Source of the DNA: 67-14 sp020438345
Lineage (GTDB): Bacteria > Actinomycetota > Thermoleophilia > Solirubrobacterales > 70-9
DNA: 64,000 nucleotides
Reading direction: 5' to 3'
NCBI GenBank assembly: GCA_937872475.1
Contig: CALMSY010000005.1
Coordinates: forward strand, 235,713 to 299,712
Positions 8,605 through 16,300 of this stretch are shown here, piece by piece (position 1 is the first letter of the stretch; each line of letters starts with the position of its first letter). The position numbers and the translations under genes were made by a program. The notes under the pieces were generated by a model. The model had not been told where the DNA came from and did no database searches. It saw nothing but the letters and a program-made list of their open reading frames with translations.

Positions 8605-8624
8605 AGATCGGGGCGATGCGATGA
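8585..8624 (+). repeat. perfect 20-bp tandem duplication at a stop/start junction
   Basis: The unit AGATCGGGGCGATGCGATGA occurs twice, at 8585-8604 and 8605-8624. Each copy ends in ATGA. The first ATGA holds the Nudix stop and the second holds the start of the class IV PLP enzyme. Between them a 7-codon minicistron (MKIGAMR, 8601-8624) is created. Confidence 0.97.
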
Positions 8625-9418
8625 CCGAACCACTCAGGTTCAGCATTGACGGAGAATTGCTCGAGGCAGGCCAGGCGTTTCTACCCCTGCCCGATGACGG
8701 GCTGTTCCGTGGTGACGGCGTATTCGAAGTCGCCAGGGTCTATGGCGGTCGTACATTCGCGCTTGACCTCCACCTTGACCGGATGGAACTCTCAGCCGCA
8801 GCGATCGACCTTCACCTCGACCGGCCGGTACTCGAAGCCGAGGCGGACCGCCTGGTTTCAGCCGGACCGGACGATTGCCTTATCCGGCTGGTCGTGACCC
8901 GCAGCGGACGGAGAATCCTGACGCTTGAAGAACTGCCGGCTCACACGCCGACGATCACGCTTGCTTCCGTCACCTATTCCCCAACGGGGATCCTGACCGG
9001 GGTCAAGTCACTTTCATATGGAGCGAACATGCATGCGACCCGGATCGCCAGGAAGTCCGGTGCCGGTGAAGCACTATTGGTCCGACCCGACGGCATCGTG
9101 CTGGAACCGCCGACTTCATCGATCTTCTGGACCACCAGAGAGGGGCAGCTGCGGACCCCCTCCCTTGAGGCGGGCGTGCTCGATTCGATAACCCGACGCA
9201 AGATTGTCGAACGGATGGACGTCGAGGAGGGTGAGTTTCCGCTGGCCGACCTGATGGAGGCCGAAGAGTCATTCCTCGCCTCGACGACGAGGGAGGCTCA
9301 CCCGGTCTCGAGAGTCGACAGCCGTGACCTGCCCCAAGTAAACGGGGAACAGACGAAGGCCGCATCCAGGGCATTCGCCGAAGCCCTCAGGGAGGACCTC
9401 GATCCCGGTGGAAGCTGA
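8621..9418 (+). CDS. pabC: class IV PLP enzyme, aminodeoxychorismate lyase-like
   Basis: A 265-residue fold-type IV PLP protein. The N-terminal DDGLFRGDGVFEVARVYGG and the SYGANMHATRIARKSGAGEAL segment match PabC and branched-chain aminotransferases. The Schiff-base Lys is expected in GVKSLSY. EPPTSSIF is the phosphate-side loop. Length favours 4-amino-4-deoxychorismate lyase (folate pABA branch), but D-amino-acid or branched-chain aminotransferase activity cannot be excluded, and no pabAB genes are nearby. The ATG overlaps the stop of a 7-codon minicistron produced by the tandem duplication. It converges on trxB with 6 nt between stops. Confidence 0.8.
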   Translation: MTEPLRFSIDGELLEAGQAFLPLPDDGLFRGDGVFEVARVYGGRTFALDLHLDRMELSAAAIDLHLDRPVLEAEADRLVSAGPDDCLIRLVVTRSGRRILTLEELPAHTPTITLASVTYSPTGILTGVKSLSYGANMHATRIARKSGAGEALLVRPDGIVLEPPTSSIFWTTREGQLRTPSLEAGVLDSITRRKIVERMDVEEGEFPLADLMEAEESFLASTTREAHPVSRVDSRDLPQVNGEQTKAASRAFAEALREDLDPGGS

Positions 9419-9424
9419 GTCCCC

Positions 9425-10366
9425 CTAGGCGTGGTCGCGGAGGTACCACTCCGCGTCGAGGGCGCCCTTGCATCCTGAACCGGCAGCGGTGATCGCCTGG
9501 CGGTAGGTGCGGTCGACCAGGTCGCCGATCGCGAAGACCCCGGCCAGGTTGGTCTCGGTCGAGGCGTCTTTCGTCTTCACGTAGCCCTCTTCGTCGGTAT
9601 CGATCTGGCCGACTACCAGCTCGGACCGCGGAATATGGCCGATAGCCACGAAGGCACCGTCAACCGGTACTTCTTCAACCTCGCCGCTTTCCGAATGCTT
9701 CAGCCGCACCTTTTCCAGAGCCCCGTCTTCACCGGCCACGAACTCTTCCGGTGCCCAGGGTGTCTTCAGGGCAATGTTGGGCAGGCTCTCGGCTCGCTCC
9801 TGCATTATCTTCGAGGCCCGGAACTCGTCGCGCCGATGAACCAGGTCGAGGCTGGAGGCAAACTTGGAGATGAAGACCGCGTCTTCCATGGCCGAATCGC
9901 CGCCGCCGATGACCATCGTCGAGCGGTCTTTGAAAAAGGCTCCGTCGCAGACCCCGCATGTTGAGACGCCCCGCCCGGCCATTTCCATTTCACCGGGGAT
10001 GCCCAACCGCTTTGGTTCGGCACCCATCGCGAGTATGACCGTCCTGGCCAGATGCACTTCGTCGCCGAGATAGACCTTGTGAATGCCACCGTCGGTCAGC
10101 TCGACCTTGTCCACGTCATCGGTGACCAGTCGGGCGCCGAAGCGCTCAGCCTGGTCCCTGAACCTGGTCATCATCTCCGGACCCATGATGCCTTCGGGGA
10201 AACCGGGAAAGTTCTCGACGTCGGTCGTGTTCTGGAGCTGGCCTCCCCACTGAAAGCCTTCGAATACAAGGGGACTGAGTTCCGCCCTTGCCGCGTAGAG
10301 GGCAGCCGTATAACCGGCCGGTCCGCCGCCGATGATGATGATGTTTTCGACTTCGGTCTCGCTCAT
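9425..10366 (-). CDS. trxB: thioredoxin-disulfide reductase
   Basis: A 313-residue FAD and NADPH enzyme that reduces thioredoxin. It has the FAD motif GGGPAGYTAALYAARA, the redox-active CGVCDGAFF (the Cys pair aligned with CATC in other TrxB), the NADPH motif GGGDSAMEDA and the C-terminal GCKGALDAEWYL. Length is typical. The ATG at 10366 has an AGGAAGC ribosome site 6-7 nt upstream, unlike the leaderless genes nearby. A palindrome, TTACTT-TATG-AAGTAA, lies about 46 nt upstream and may be its operator. No thioredoxin gene adjoins it. Confidence 0.95.
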   Translation of the reverse strand: MSETEVENIIIIGGGPAGYTAALYAARAELSPLVFEGFQWGGQLQNTTDVENFPGFPEGIMGPEMMTRFRDQAERFGARLVTDDVDKVELTDGGIHKVYLGDEVHLARTVILAMGAEPKRLGIPGEMEMAGRGVSTCGVCDGAFFKDRSTMVIGGGDSAMEDAVFISKFASSLDLVHRRDEFRASKIMQERAESLPNIALKTPWAPEEFVAGEDGALEKVRLKHSESGEVEEVPVDGAFVAIGHIPRSELVVGQIDTDEEGYVKTKDASTETNLAGVFAIGDLVDRTYRQAITAAGSGCKGALDAEWYLRDHA

Positions 10367-10411
10367 TACCAGCTTCCTGTTTCCTGATTCGGGGTTTCCG
10401 AGTCCATTACT

Positions 10412-10427
10412 TTACTTTATGAAGTAA
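10412..10427. promoter_or_regulatory. palindromic candidate operator upstream of trxB
   Basis: TTACTT-TATG-AAGTAA is a perfect 6-bp inverted repeat with a 4-nt centre, AT-rich in an otherwise GC-rich intergenic region. It lies 46 nt before trxB and 32 nt before the stop of the flippase-like gene transcribed toward it. This suggests a transcription-factor site for trxB. The regulator is unknown. Confidence 0.4.
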
Positions 10428-10459
10428 GTGTATCGCTCCGCCGGAGCCTACGCTTGCCG

Positions 10460-11590
10460 TCAGAGAATCTCTTCGATCAGTCCGGGTTTGGGGGGCCGGT
10501 CAACCGGAAGCCCGTCCCGCTTCCAGCGTTTTACCGTGTTCCGCAGCTGGAAGAAGGCAACGACCCCGGGCGGGATCGGCATCCAGAAGGCAACCAGCCG
10601 ATAGATAAGTACTGCGGCGAAGACCTCCTCCTCGGGAAACCCGAACAGAACAAAGGTCCCGATCATGCCGGCGTCCACTGCCCCGACTCCGGCCGGAACA
10701 AAGGGAATCAGGTTGGCCACCATGCCGATGAAGAAGCCCATGACCACAACTCCCAGCGGTATCGCGATACCGAAAGCTTTGAACGACGCCCAGAGGATGC
10801 CGATGTTCGCGGCCCAGAAGCCGACCGCCCCGACCACGGCCAACCCCGCCCGGGAAGGATTGGCAACCAGGCGCAAAGCGGCTCTCGTGCCATCGGCCAG
10901 CATTGCCGGAACGGTCGCCAGCCTGGCGAGGAACTTGACGCCGGAATGCCGTTTCGCGAAACCGACAATTCGTCGTTCGACATCGGACGGAAGTAGCGCG
11001 AGCGCACCGAAGACGATCATCAGCAATCCGGCGACCGCCGCGGGAATGATCGTTAGGGAAACCGTGGTGGATCCGTGCAGGACCCCGGTCCGCAGCAGGA
11101 TGCCGAAAACAACGACTGCCAAGGGGTAGAACAGATAGTGGAGCACAATGAAGGCAACCATCCGGGTGCCGACATCCCGCCGTTCCATGCCGCCTTGCCT
11201 GAGCGCCCAATAGGTCAGCACGACCCCGCCCGCCCCGCCAGCTGAAAAGAGCAGGGTGGCCGCGAAGCCCGCCATGTTTATCTCGTAGGCCTCACGCCAG
11301 GAGATCGGAAAGGACTCACCGCCGACCACCGCGCGAAACAAGGCGATATAGGTGACAAACGAGAGGATGCAGAAGCCGATCGCCACCGCCACATAGACCG
11401 GATTGGCTTCACCGAGCATGCCGATCGCATCCCCGAAGCCGGCCAGCTTCGGCAGAAAGAAGTAGATCGCGACGATCAGGACAATGATGATCGCGACGGT
11501 CTGGATTATCCCCCTTGTCGTGAAGGCGGGAAGGCCGTCACCCTCATCTTCTTCCATCTCGGCCGGCGTACGGCCAGGCTCAACACTCAT
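10460..11590 (-). CDS. flippase-like / LPG-synthase transmembrane domain protein
   Basis: A 376-residue integral membrane protein with about eight helices of the LPG_synthase_TM (UPF0104/YbhN) family. Typical features are the FSAGGAGGVVLTYWALRQGG loop and LIPFVPAGVGAVDAGMIG near the sixth helix. The soluble acyltransferase domain of MprF is absent, so it is the lipid-handling part only. Relatives move or modify lipid-linked substrates; the exact job is unknown. A cytoplasmic acidic N-terminus precedes helix 1. Its ATG overlaps the stop of the PAP2 gene (TGATG), so the two membrane-lipid proteins are co-expressed. Confidence 0.8.
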   Translation of the reverse strand: MSVEPGRTPAEMEEDEGDGLPAFTTRGIIQTVAIIIVLIVAIYFFLPKLAGFGDAIGMLGEANPVYVAVAIGFCILSFVTYIALFRAVVGGESFPISWREAYEINMAGFAATLLFSAGGAGGVVLTYWALRQGGMERRDVGTRMVAFIVLHYLFYPLAVVVFGILLRTGVLHGSTTVSLTIIPAAVAGLLMIVFGALALLPSDVERRIVGFAKRHSGVKFLARLATVPAMLADGTRAALRLVANPSRAGLAVVGAVGFWAANIGILWASFKAFGIAIPLGVVVMGFFIGMVANLIPFVPAGVGAVDAGMIGTFVLFGFPEEEVFAAVLIYRLVAFWMPIPPGVVAFFQLRNTVKRWKRDGLPVDRPPKPGLIEEIL

Positions 11591-12561
11591 CAGTTGGCCG
11601 CGATCGCCTCTAGCCGTCGCAGACGCGAATTGATCAGGTGGACGACCGGGCGGGCGAGTGGTTCACCTTTGCGGGCGATCAGCACGACCCCGGCCCCCGC
11701 CAACAGGTCGGTCACGTAATGCTCACCGAGGTATACGAGGGCGAAACCGAGCGATAGCGCATAGGCCCAGCCGAGGGTCCCTTCCACTTTGCCCCCCGCA
11801 TCACTCAGCAGGATCGCCGCCATCAGCGCCGTCGCGAAGTGAAGCGACGGCATCGCGGCCCAGGGGTTCGAACCCAGGGTTCCGAAAATCCTCGTCCAGG
11901 CCGGGCCCCAGAGTTTCTCTCCGTATTCGAGCATGACCCGTTTCACATGCTCTTCGGCGATCTCCGGATCTATGTACCGGTTCTCCGCAGCCCACCACGG
12001 CGGAGCGGTCGGAATCAGGAAGTACATGGCACAACCGATGTCGAAAGTCGCGGCAAGCTGACGGGCCGACTGCGGGAACTTTTCGTTGTTGCGGATCAAA
12101 ATCCAGAAGATCGCCACGTACGGCTGGACAAACCAGAACCAGTGAGTCCAGGCGGCGAACACGGTCAGGTTGTTGCCGAATCGGCCCTGATGCAGCCATT
12201 TCTGGAGACGTGCATTCGGCAGTACCCCGCGACCGATCCAGCGATCGATCCTGATCGGATACTCGATCCGCAGTCGCTCGCGAAGGCGTTTCGGATCATC
12301 GTAGGGAAGCTCGTGACAGACGGCGAAGGCCCACATCTGGGCCGCGAAAAGTCCGAGATCCCGCCGCCGGGAGCGAGGCCAGAGAACCGAGATCGCAAGC
12401 GGCGCGGAAATGGTCGAAGCGACGGTGACGGCGGTCGGAATCTTCAGTTGCCGGCGCACATGCGGCACGATCACCGCAGCTGCAAGGGCACCAACCGCAG
12501 CGAGTCGCACTGCGGTTCGTTTCCCGGAGCTCCGGGGCATGAATGAGGCCGGCAATCTCAT
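11590..12561 (-). CDS. PAP2-superfamily phosphatase/phosphotransferase, Aur1-like
   Basis: A 323-residue polytopic protein with the PAP2 signature split as AMPSLHFATALMA and YLGEHYVTDLLAG. The PSLH histidine and the HxxxD pair form the catalytic site. The long soluble insertion and the PTAPPWW loop resemble the inositolphosphotransferase/Aur1 branch, which transfers or removes phosphate on membrane lipids. The ATG at 12561 is chosen because it starts just past a minus-strand TACCCT; a second ATG at 12540 is possible. It is divergent from the oxidase cluster and overlaps the flippase-like gene. Confidence 0.8.
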   Translation of the reverse strand: MRLPASFMPRSSGKRTAVRLAAVGALAAAVIVPHVRRQLKIPTAVTVASTISAPLAISVLWPRSRRRDLGLFAAQMWAFAVCHELPYDDPKRLRERLRIEYPIRIDRWIGRGVLPNARLQKWLHQGRFGNNLTVFAAWTHWFWFVQPYVAIFWILIRNNEKFPQSARQLAATFDIGCAMYFLIPTAPPWWAAENRYIDPEIAEEHVKRVMLEYGEKLWGPAWTRIFGTLGSNPWAAMPSLHFATALMAAILLSDAGGKVEGTLGWAYALSLGFALVYLGEHYVTDLLAGAGVVLIARKGEPLARPVVHLINSRLRRLEAIAAN

Positions 12562-12612
12562 CCCGAAGTGACAGGGTATGCGACGACGCGGCGCAGGCTC
12601 CGCTCCTGCGAT

Positions 12613-12618
12613 TAGAAT
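12613..12618 (+). promoter_or_regulatory. -10 box upstream of the CuA-less subunit II gene
   Basis: TAGAAT is identical to the -10 candidates before the diheme cytochrome gene (17173) and the canonical ctaC (41036), hinting at co-ordinated promoters. It overlaps the ATG at 12617. If it is used, initiation may occur at the downstream TTG 12629 or GTG 12653. Confidence 0.4.
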
Positions 12619-13495
12619 GGCGCACGTCTTGCGTTCTCGATCCAGAAAACCAGTGTCTCTGTTCATCTCGCTTGCCGGAATGCTCCTCGCGTTCGCGTTG
12701 AACGCATCACCGGCAATGGCGCTTTCCCTGAACCCGGAAGCTGGTTCGCCGGGAATCAGCGATGCGAACACCCTGCATTGGATCCTCTTCGTCGTGATCC
12801 TTGCGGTGATCGTGGTTGTCAACCTGGCGATCGTGAGGGCCGCACGGCCGCGCAGCAGGGTTACTGGGGCCGGGAACGGCAAGCGGGTCTCGCAGACCAG
12901 GCTGGCGGTCGGATTCGGCATCTTCGCCCTCGCCCTGTTCGTTGTTGCCACGGTCTTTTCCGACAAGTCCCGTGAAATCCCGGTCAGCAACGAGACCGTC
13001 TCGGGCCAGGTCAAAGGCCAGCCCCTCGAAATCCGGGCCACCGGCCAGCAGTGGCTCTGGCGTTTCGACTATCCGAATGGTGCCTTCAGCTTTCGCCGCC
13101 TGATCGTGCCAGCCGGTGTCACGGTCCAGCTCAACCTCGTTTCCACCGACGTGATTCACGGCTGGAACGTGCCCGAACTCACTGGAAAGGCCCAGGCAGT
13201 ACCCGGGAAGACCAATCACGTCTACTTCCGGGCCGATGAACCCGCCGTTTACAACAGCCGTTCGTCTGTGTTCTCAGGCCAGGGCTACGACACGATGGAA
13301 ATCGAAGTCGAGGTGCTCGAACCTGCCGCATACGAAATCGCGACCGAACGGTTGAAGAAGGAAATCCAGCTCGCTCAGGACAAAGTCGAGGCAGAGTTCC
13401 GGGTATCCCGCGAGAAGTCTGAAGAAGCAGCTGACCAGGCCGAGAAGGCCGGGGCCGCCAACAACAACGAGACCGAAAGCGCCGACGCCGAATGA
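12617..13495 (+). CDS. cytochrome oxidase subunit II homologue lacking the CuA site
   Basis: About 292 residues: a signal/anchor (11-35), a second hydrophobic helix (53-73), a third (98-114), a cupredoxin domain (about 130-235) and an acidic coiled-coil tail (236-292). The domain is clearly CtaC-like (IRATGQQWLWRFDYPNG, TDVIHGWNVPEL, PGKTNHVYFRADEP). In the CuA loop the four ligands C, E, C and H are replaced by S216, V218, S220 and Y224. Only H181 and M227 remain. The canonical CtaC at 40 kb keeps all six. It overlaps the subunit I homologue by ATGA. A quinol-oxidase role is unlikely given the partner. The start is uncertain (ATG 12617, TTG 12629 or GTG 12653). Confidence 0.85.
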   Translation: MAHVLRSRSRKPVSLFISLAGMLLAFALNASPAMALSLNPEAGSPGISDANTLHWILFVVILAVIVVVNLAIVRAARPRSRVTGAGNGKRVSQTRLAVGFGIFALALFVVATVFSDKSREIPVSNETVSGQVKGQPLEIRATGQQWLWRFDYPNGAFSFRRLIVPAGVTVQLNLVSTDVIHGWNVPELTGKAQAVPGKTNHVYFRADEPAVYNSRSSVFSGQGYDTMEIEVEVLEPAAYEIATERLKKEIQLAQDKVEAEFRVSREKSEEAADQAEKAGAANNNETESADAE

Positions 13496-15195
13496 GCCGC
13501 ACTTCCAGCTATCCCCAGACGATGCCGCCGACCCGCCCCGAAGTGTCGTCGGGAGGCCCCGCGCCCCGCGACGCTCGCTGGATCAGCCTTTCGACCAGTC
13601 CTGACCACAAGGACATTGGCCGGATCCTGATTGCCGCCGGCTTCGGCTCGCTCTTCCTCGCGGCGCTTGAACTGCTGCTCATGCGGGCCCAGCTCGCGAT
13701 CCCATCGAATGTGTTTCTTCCGGGAGTCACCTTTGACCGGCTGCTTTCAGCCTACGGCGAGACATCGATCTTCCTGATCGCGCTGCCACTGGTCATCGGA
13801 CTTCTCTACTACGTCGTGCCGCTCCAGATCGGCAGCCGGGGAACCGCGGTACCCAGAGTCGGCCAAACGGGCCTCTGGTTGTTCATTCTCGGCGGGTTCC
13901 TGCTGTATGGGTCCTTCCTTTTCACCCCGCCTGAAGCCGGCATCAACCCGCTTCCGCCCTTCTCGGATACGACCTTCACGCCCAATAACGGTGTCGATGT
14001 GTGGATTGCCTCGACCGGGATGGTCACTCTCGGACTCTTGCTGATCGCGATCGACCTGCTTGCGACGCTGCACAATCTTCGTGCGCCGGGCATGGCCTGG
14101 CGACGTGCCCCGCTCTTTACCTGGGCCGGTGCCATTGTCACCTGGCTGTTCGCGGTGATCGCACCAATCTTCATCGCCGCAATCACGATGCTGCTTATCG
14201 ATCGTCTCTACTCCGGCGGATTCTTCTCCGGTGATGAGGGTGGATCGCCGATCCTCTGGCAACACTTCAGCTACCTGTTCTTCACCGGTGTCTACATGGC
14301 CATCTCGGTCACGTTCCTGGCCGCGATCGGCGAGATCGTCCAGACTTTCACTGGCCGCCAGCTGCCGCGCAAGTCATTTATCTGGTCCCTGATCGCGATC
14401 GCAGTCATCGGCACCCTCGCTTGGACCCAGAACATGCTCACAGCGCCGATCCCCAGCGGCTGGAAGTACTACGGGATGCTGATGGGCCTTTCCCTGATCG
14501 TGCCTTTCGGGCTGATTTTCTACAACCTGATCACCACCGTCAGTTCCAGCGATTTCCACATGCGCGCACCGCTTCGCTACGCGCTGGGTGCGCTTTCGCT
14601 CGCCTCGATCGGCCTGGCCGCGGAAATCGCCCAGTCAACCATCGCGGTCGCCACGCAGCTGTCCGAGACCTATGACGCCTGGGCGGCCACTCACTTCACC
14701 CTGATCGGCTTCGTCGTCTTCGGCGGATTCGCCGCGGTTTCGTACTGGTACCCGAAACTCACCGGACATCAGCTCAATGAAGACCGCGCGAAGAAGTCGT
14801 TCGGCCTCATGTTCGCCGGAACGATCATCGCCATCCTGCCGCTCTTCGGCGCCGGTGTCGAAGGCCAGGTCACCGATTCCTACCGCTTCTTCAGTGGCGA
14901 GGGTGCCCAGCCCTGGAACCTGATCGCCGCGGTTGGCACGCTGATCCTCTTCGTGGGGATAGTCCTCTCGGTCGGGAATCTGATCAAGAGCCGGACCGAA
15001 GAACCGGTGGCCACCCCGGACCCGTACCGCGGAGATTCCCTTGAGTGGCTGGCGCTCTCGCCGCCTCCGGCCCATAACTTCGACGTCCTGCCGGACGTCC
15101 GGAGCACCCGCCCGATGCGAGACATCCGTGAGGCGATCAATCGCCGCGACGCGGAAGCCGCTGAGGCCGAGGGTGTCGCTCAACCGGTAGCCTGA
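13492..15195 (+). CDS. heme-copper oxidase subunit I homologue without active-site ligands
   Basis: A 567-residue, roughly 12-helix protein that aligns almost without gaps to canonical CtaD in conserved stretches (YYVVPLQIG, LRAPGMAW, LWQHFSYLFF, YWYPKLTG, LEWLALSPPPAHNF). The metal ligands are gone. The helix II heme a His is Y88. The helix VI CuB His is T265. The helix VII His pair is Q313-N314. The helix X heme a3 His is A399. Only H401, the second heme a His, remains. The propionate-binding Arg pair is also missing. It cannot be an ordinary O2 reductase. No subunit III is nearby, and ctaB follows 5 nt downstream. Role unknown; assembly, heme transfer or a regulatory partner are possibilities. 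Confidence 0.87.
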   Translation: MSRTSSYPQTMPPTRPEVSSGGPAPRDARWISLSTSPDHKDIGRILIAAGFGSLFLAALELLLMRAQLAIPSNVFLPGVTFDRLLSAYGETSIFLIALPLVIGLLYYVVPLQIGSRGTAVPRVGQTGLWLFILGGFLLYGSFLFTPPEAGINPLPPFSDTTFTPNNGVDVWIASTGMVTLGLLLIAIDLLATLHNLRAPGMAWRRAPLFTWAGAIVTWLFAVIAPIFIAAITMLLIDRLYSGGFFSGDEGGSPILWQHFSYLFFTGVYMAISVTFLAAIGEIVQTFTGRQLPRKSFIWSLIAIAVIGTLAWTQNMLTAPIPSGWKYYGMLMGLSLIVPFGLIFYNLITTVSSSDFHMRAPLRYALGALSLASIGLAAEIAQSTIAVATQLSETYDAWAATHFTLIGFVVFGGFAAVSYWYPKLTGHQLNEDRAKKSFGLMFAGTIIAILPLFGAGVEGQVTDSYRFFSGEGAQPWNLIAAVGTLILFVGIVLSVGNLIKSRTEEPVATPDPYRGDSLEWLALSPPPAHNFDVLPDVRSTRPMRDIREAINRRDAEAAEAEGVAQPVA

Positions 15196-15200
15196 GAAGC

Positions 15201-16145
15201 ATGATTGATGGTGCCGACGCGCGTTCCGCGCGCCTTCGGCAGGCCGCGCAGCCCGTGCAGACCGGCCTGCAGCCAGATGTGATCCCGCTGATCCGGGATT
15301 ACATCTCGCTGACCAAACCCCGGATTATCAGTCTCCTCCTGCTGACCACGGTCGCGACGATGTTCGTCGCCGACCCGTCAGGACCAGCACTTTCGACCAT
15401 CCTCTGGACGATGCTCGGCGGCTATCTTGCCGCTGGCGGCGCCGGGGCGATCAACCATTACATCGACAGGAACCGGGATGCCAGGAACACCCGGACAAGC
15501 AGCAGGCCACTGGCTGACGGCCGGATCAAACCGCTCCACGGTTTGATCTTCGGCATCACCCTCGGCGTAGCTGCTTTCTTCCAGCTCTGGTTCACAGTCA
15601 ATTTTCTGGCCGCAGCGCTGGCGATGGTGGGGCTGTTCGGGTACGTGTTCCTCTACACGCTCTGGCTCAAACCGCTGACACCGCAGAACATCGTGATCGG
15701 CGGCAGCGCCGGGGCTGTGCCGCCGCTGGTCGGCTGGGCGGCCGCCACCGGAGGCCTGTCCTGGGAGGCGATGTGGACTTTCCTGATCATCTTCTTCTGG
15801 ACTCCTCCCCATTTCTGGGCTCTTTCCCTGATGATCAAGGACGACTACGCCAAGACCGGGGTACCGATGCTGCCGGTAGTCAAGGGTGAGGAAGCGACTC
15901 GCCAGTCGATTCTCATTTACACCGTTTTCATGGTCGGCTTTACGGTCGGCCCGTATTGCACAGGGTTGCTCGGGCCGCTCTACCTCGCCGCTTCGATTGT
16001 GCTCGGTCTGATCTACATCGGTTTTTCGTTCGCGCTCTGGCGCAACCCCGGCCCGAAGATCACCCTCCAGGCGTACCTGTATTCCCTGGCCTACCTGGCC
16101 CTGCTCTTCATATTCATGGCAGTGGCTGCGGTCGCTCAGGCATAG
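15201..16145 (+). CDS. ctaB: protoheme IX farnesyltransferase (heme O synthase)
   Basis: A 314-residue UbiA-superfamily membrane enzyme with about nine helices that adds a farnesyl chain to protoheme IX, giving heme O for aa3 oxidases. The first Asp-rich motif is NHYIDRNRDARNTRTSSRPL, and the second region has DDYAKTGVPMLPV. The TPPHFWALSL loop is also typical. It begins 5 nt after the subunit I homologue. CtaA, which turns heme O into heme A, is encoded 1.8 kb downstream, so the cluster contains the whole heme A branch. The N-terminal 25 residues are a variable extension. Confidence 0.95.
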   Translation: MIDGADARSARLRQAAQPVQTGLQPDVIPLIRDYISLTKPRIISLLLLTTVATMFVADPSGPALSTILWTMLGGYLAAGGAGAINHYIDRNRDARNTRTSSRPLADGRIKPLHGLIFGITLGVAAFFQLWFTVNFLAAALAMVGLFGYVFLYTLWLKPLTPQNIVIGGSAGAVPPLVGWAAATGGLSWEAMWTFLIIFFWTPPHFWALSLMIKDDYAKTGVPMLPVVKGEEATRQSILIYTVFMVGFTVGPYCTGLLGPLYLAASIVLGLIYIGFSFALWRNPGPKITLQAYLYSLAYLALLFIFMAVAAVAQA

Positions 16146-16177
16146 TCGCCTCCACTCCTGATAGAAATACCCTCCAT

Positions 16178-16291
16178 ATGGATCGCAATACTTCCAGGAA
16201 GAACTTCACCACCGGCATGCTGCTTGGGGCCGGCTCAGCCACAATCTTCGCCCTGACTTTTGTTTTCGCGGTCCTTTACATCGCGAACTAG
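16178..16291 (+). CDS. 37-residue single-helix membrane protein
   Basis: An ATG at 16178 opens a 37-codon frame: a basic N-terminus (MDRNTSRKNFTTG), then one hydrophobic helix to the end (LYIAN). It lies between ctaB and another small membrane gene, on the same strand. A TAGAAA box (16162-16167) is 10 nt upstream, allowing its own short-leader transcript. Size and place fit an oxidase accessory subunit, like the small single-helix subunits of aa3 enzymes. I cannot assign a family. Confidence 0.55.
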   Translation: MDRNTSRKNFTTGMLLGAGSATIFALTFVFAVLYIAN

Positions 16292-16300
16292 GACAGCCAG

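Noticed and set aside
12562..13041. 160-codon N-terminal extension of the PAP2 protein
   Set aside because: It overlaps the oxidase subunit II gene on the other strand and has no membrane or PAP2 features.
12617..15195. quinol oxidase (bo3-like) explanation for the CuA-less subunit II
   Set aside because: Quinol oxidases keep CuB and all heme ligands in subunit I; here these are replaced as well.
13492..15195. decaying pseudogene explanation for the subunit I homologue
   Set aside because: The frame is intact with ATGA coupling, framework motifs are conserved, and ligand changes are exact substitutions. Not fully excluded without relatives.
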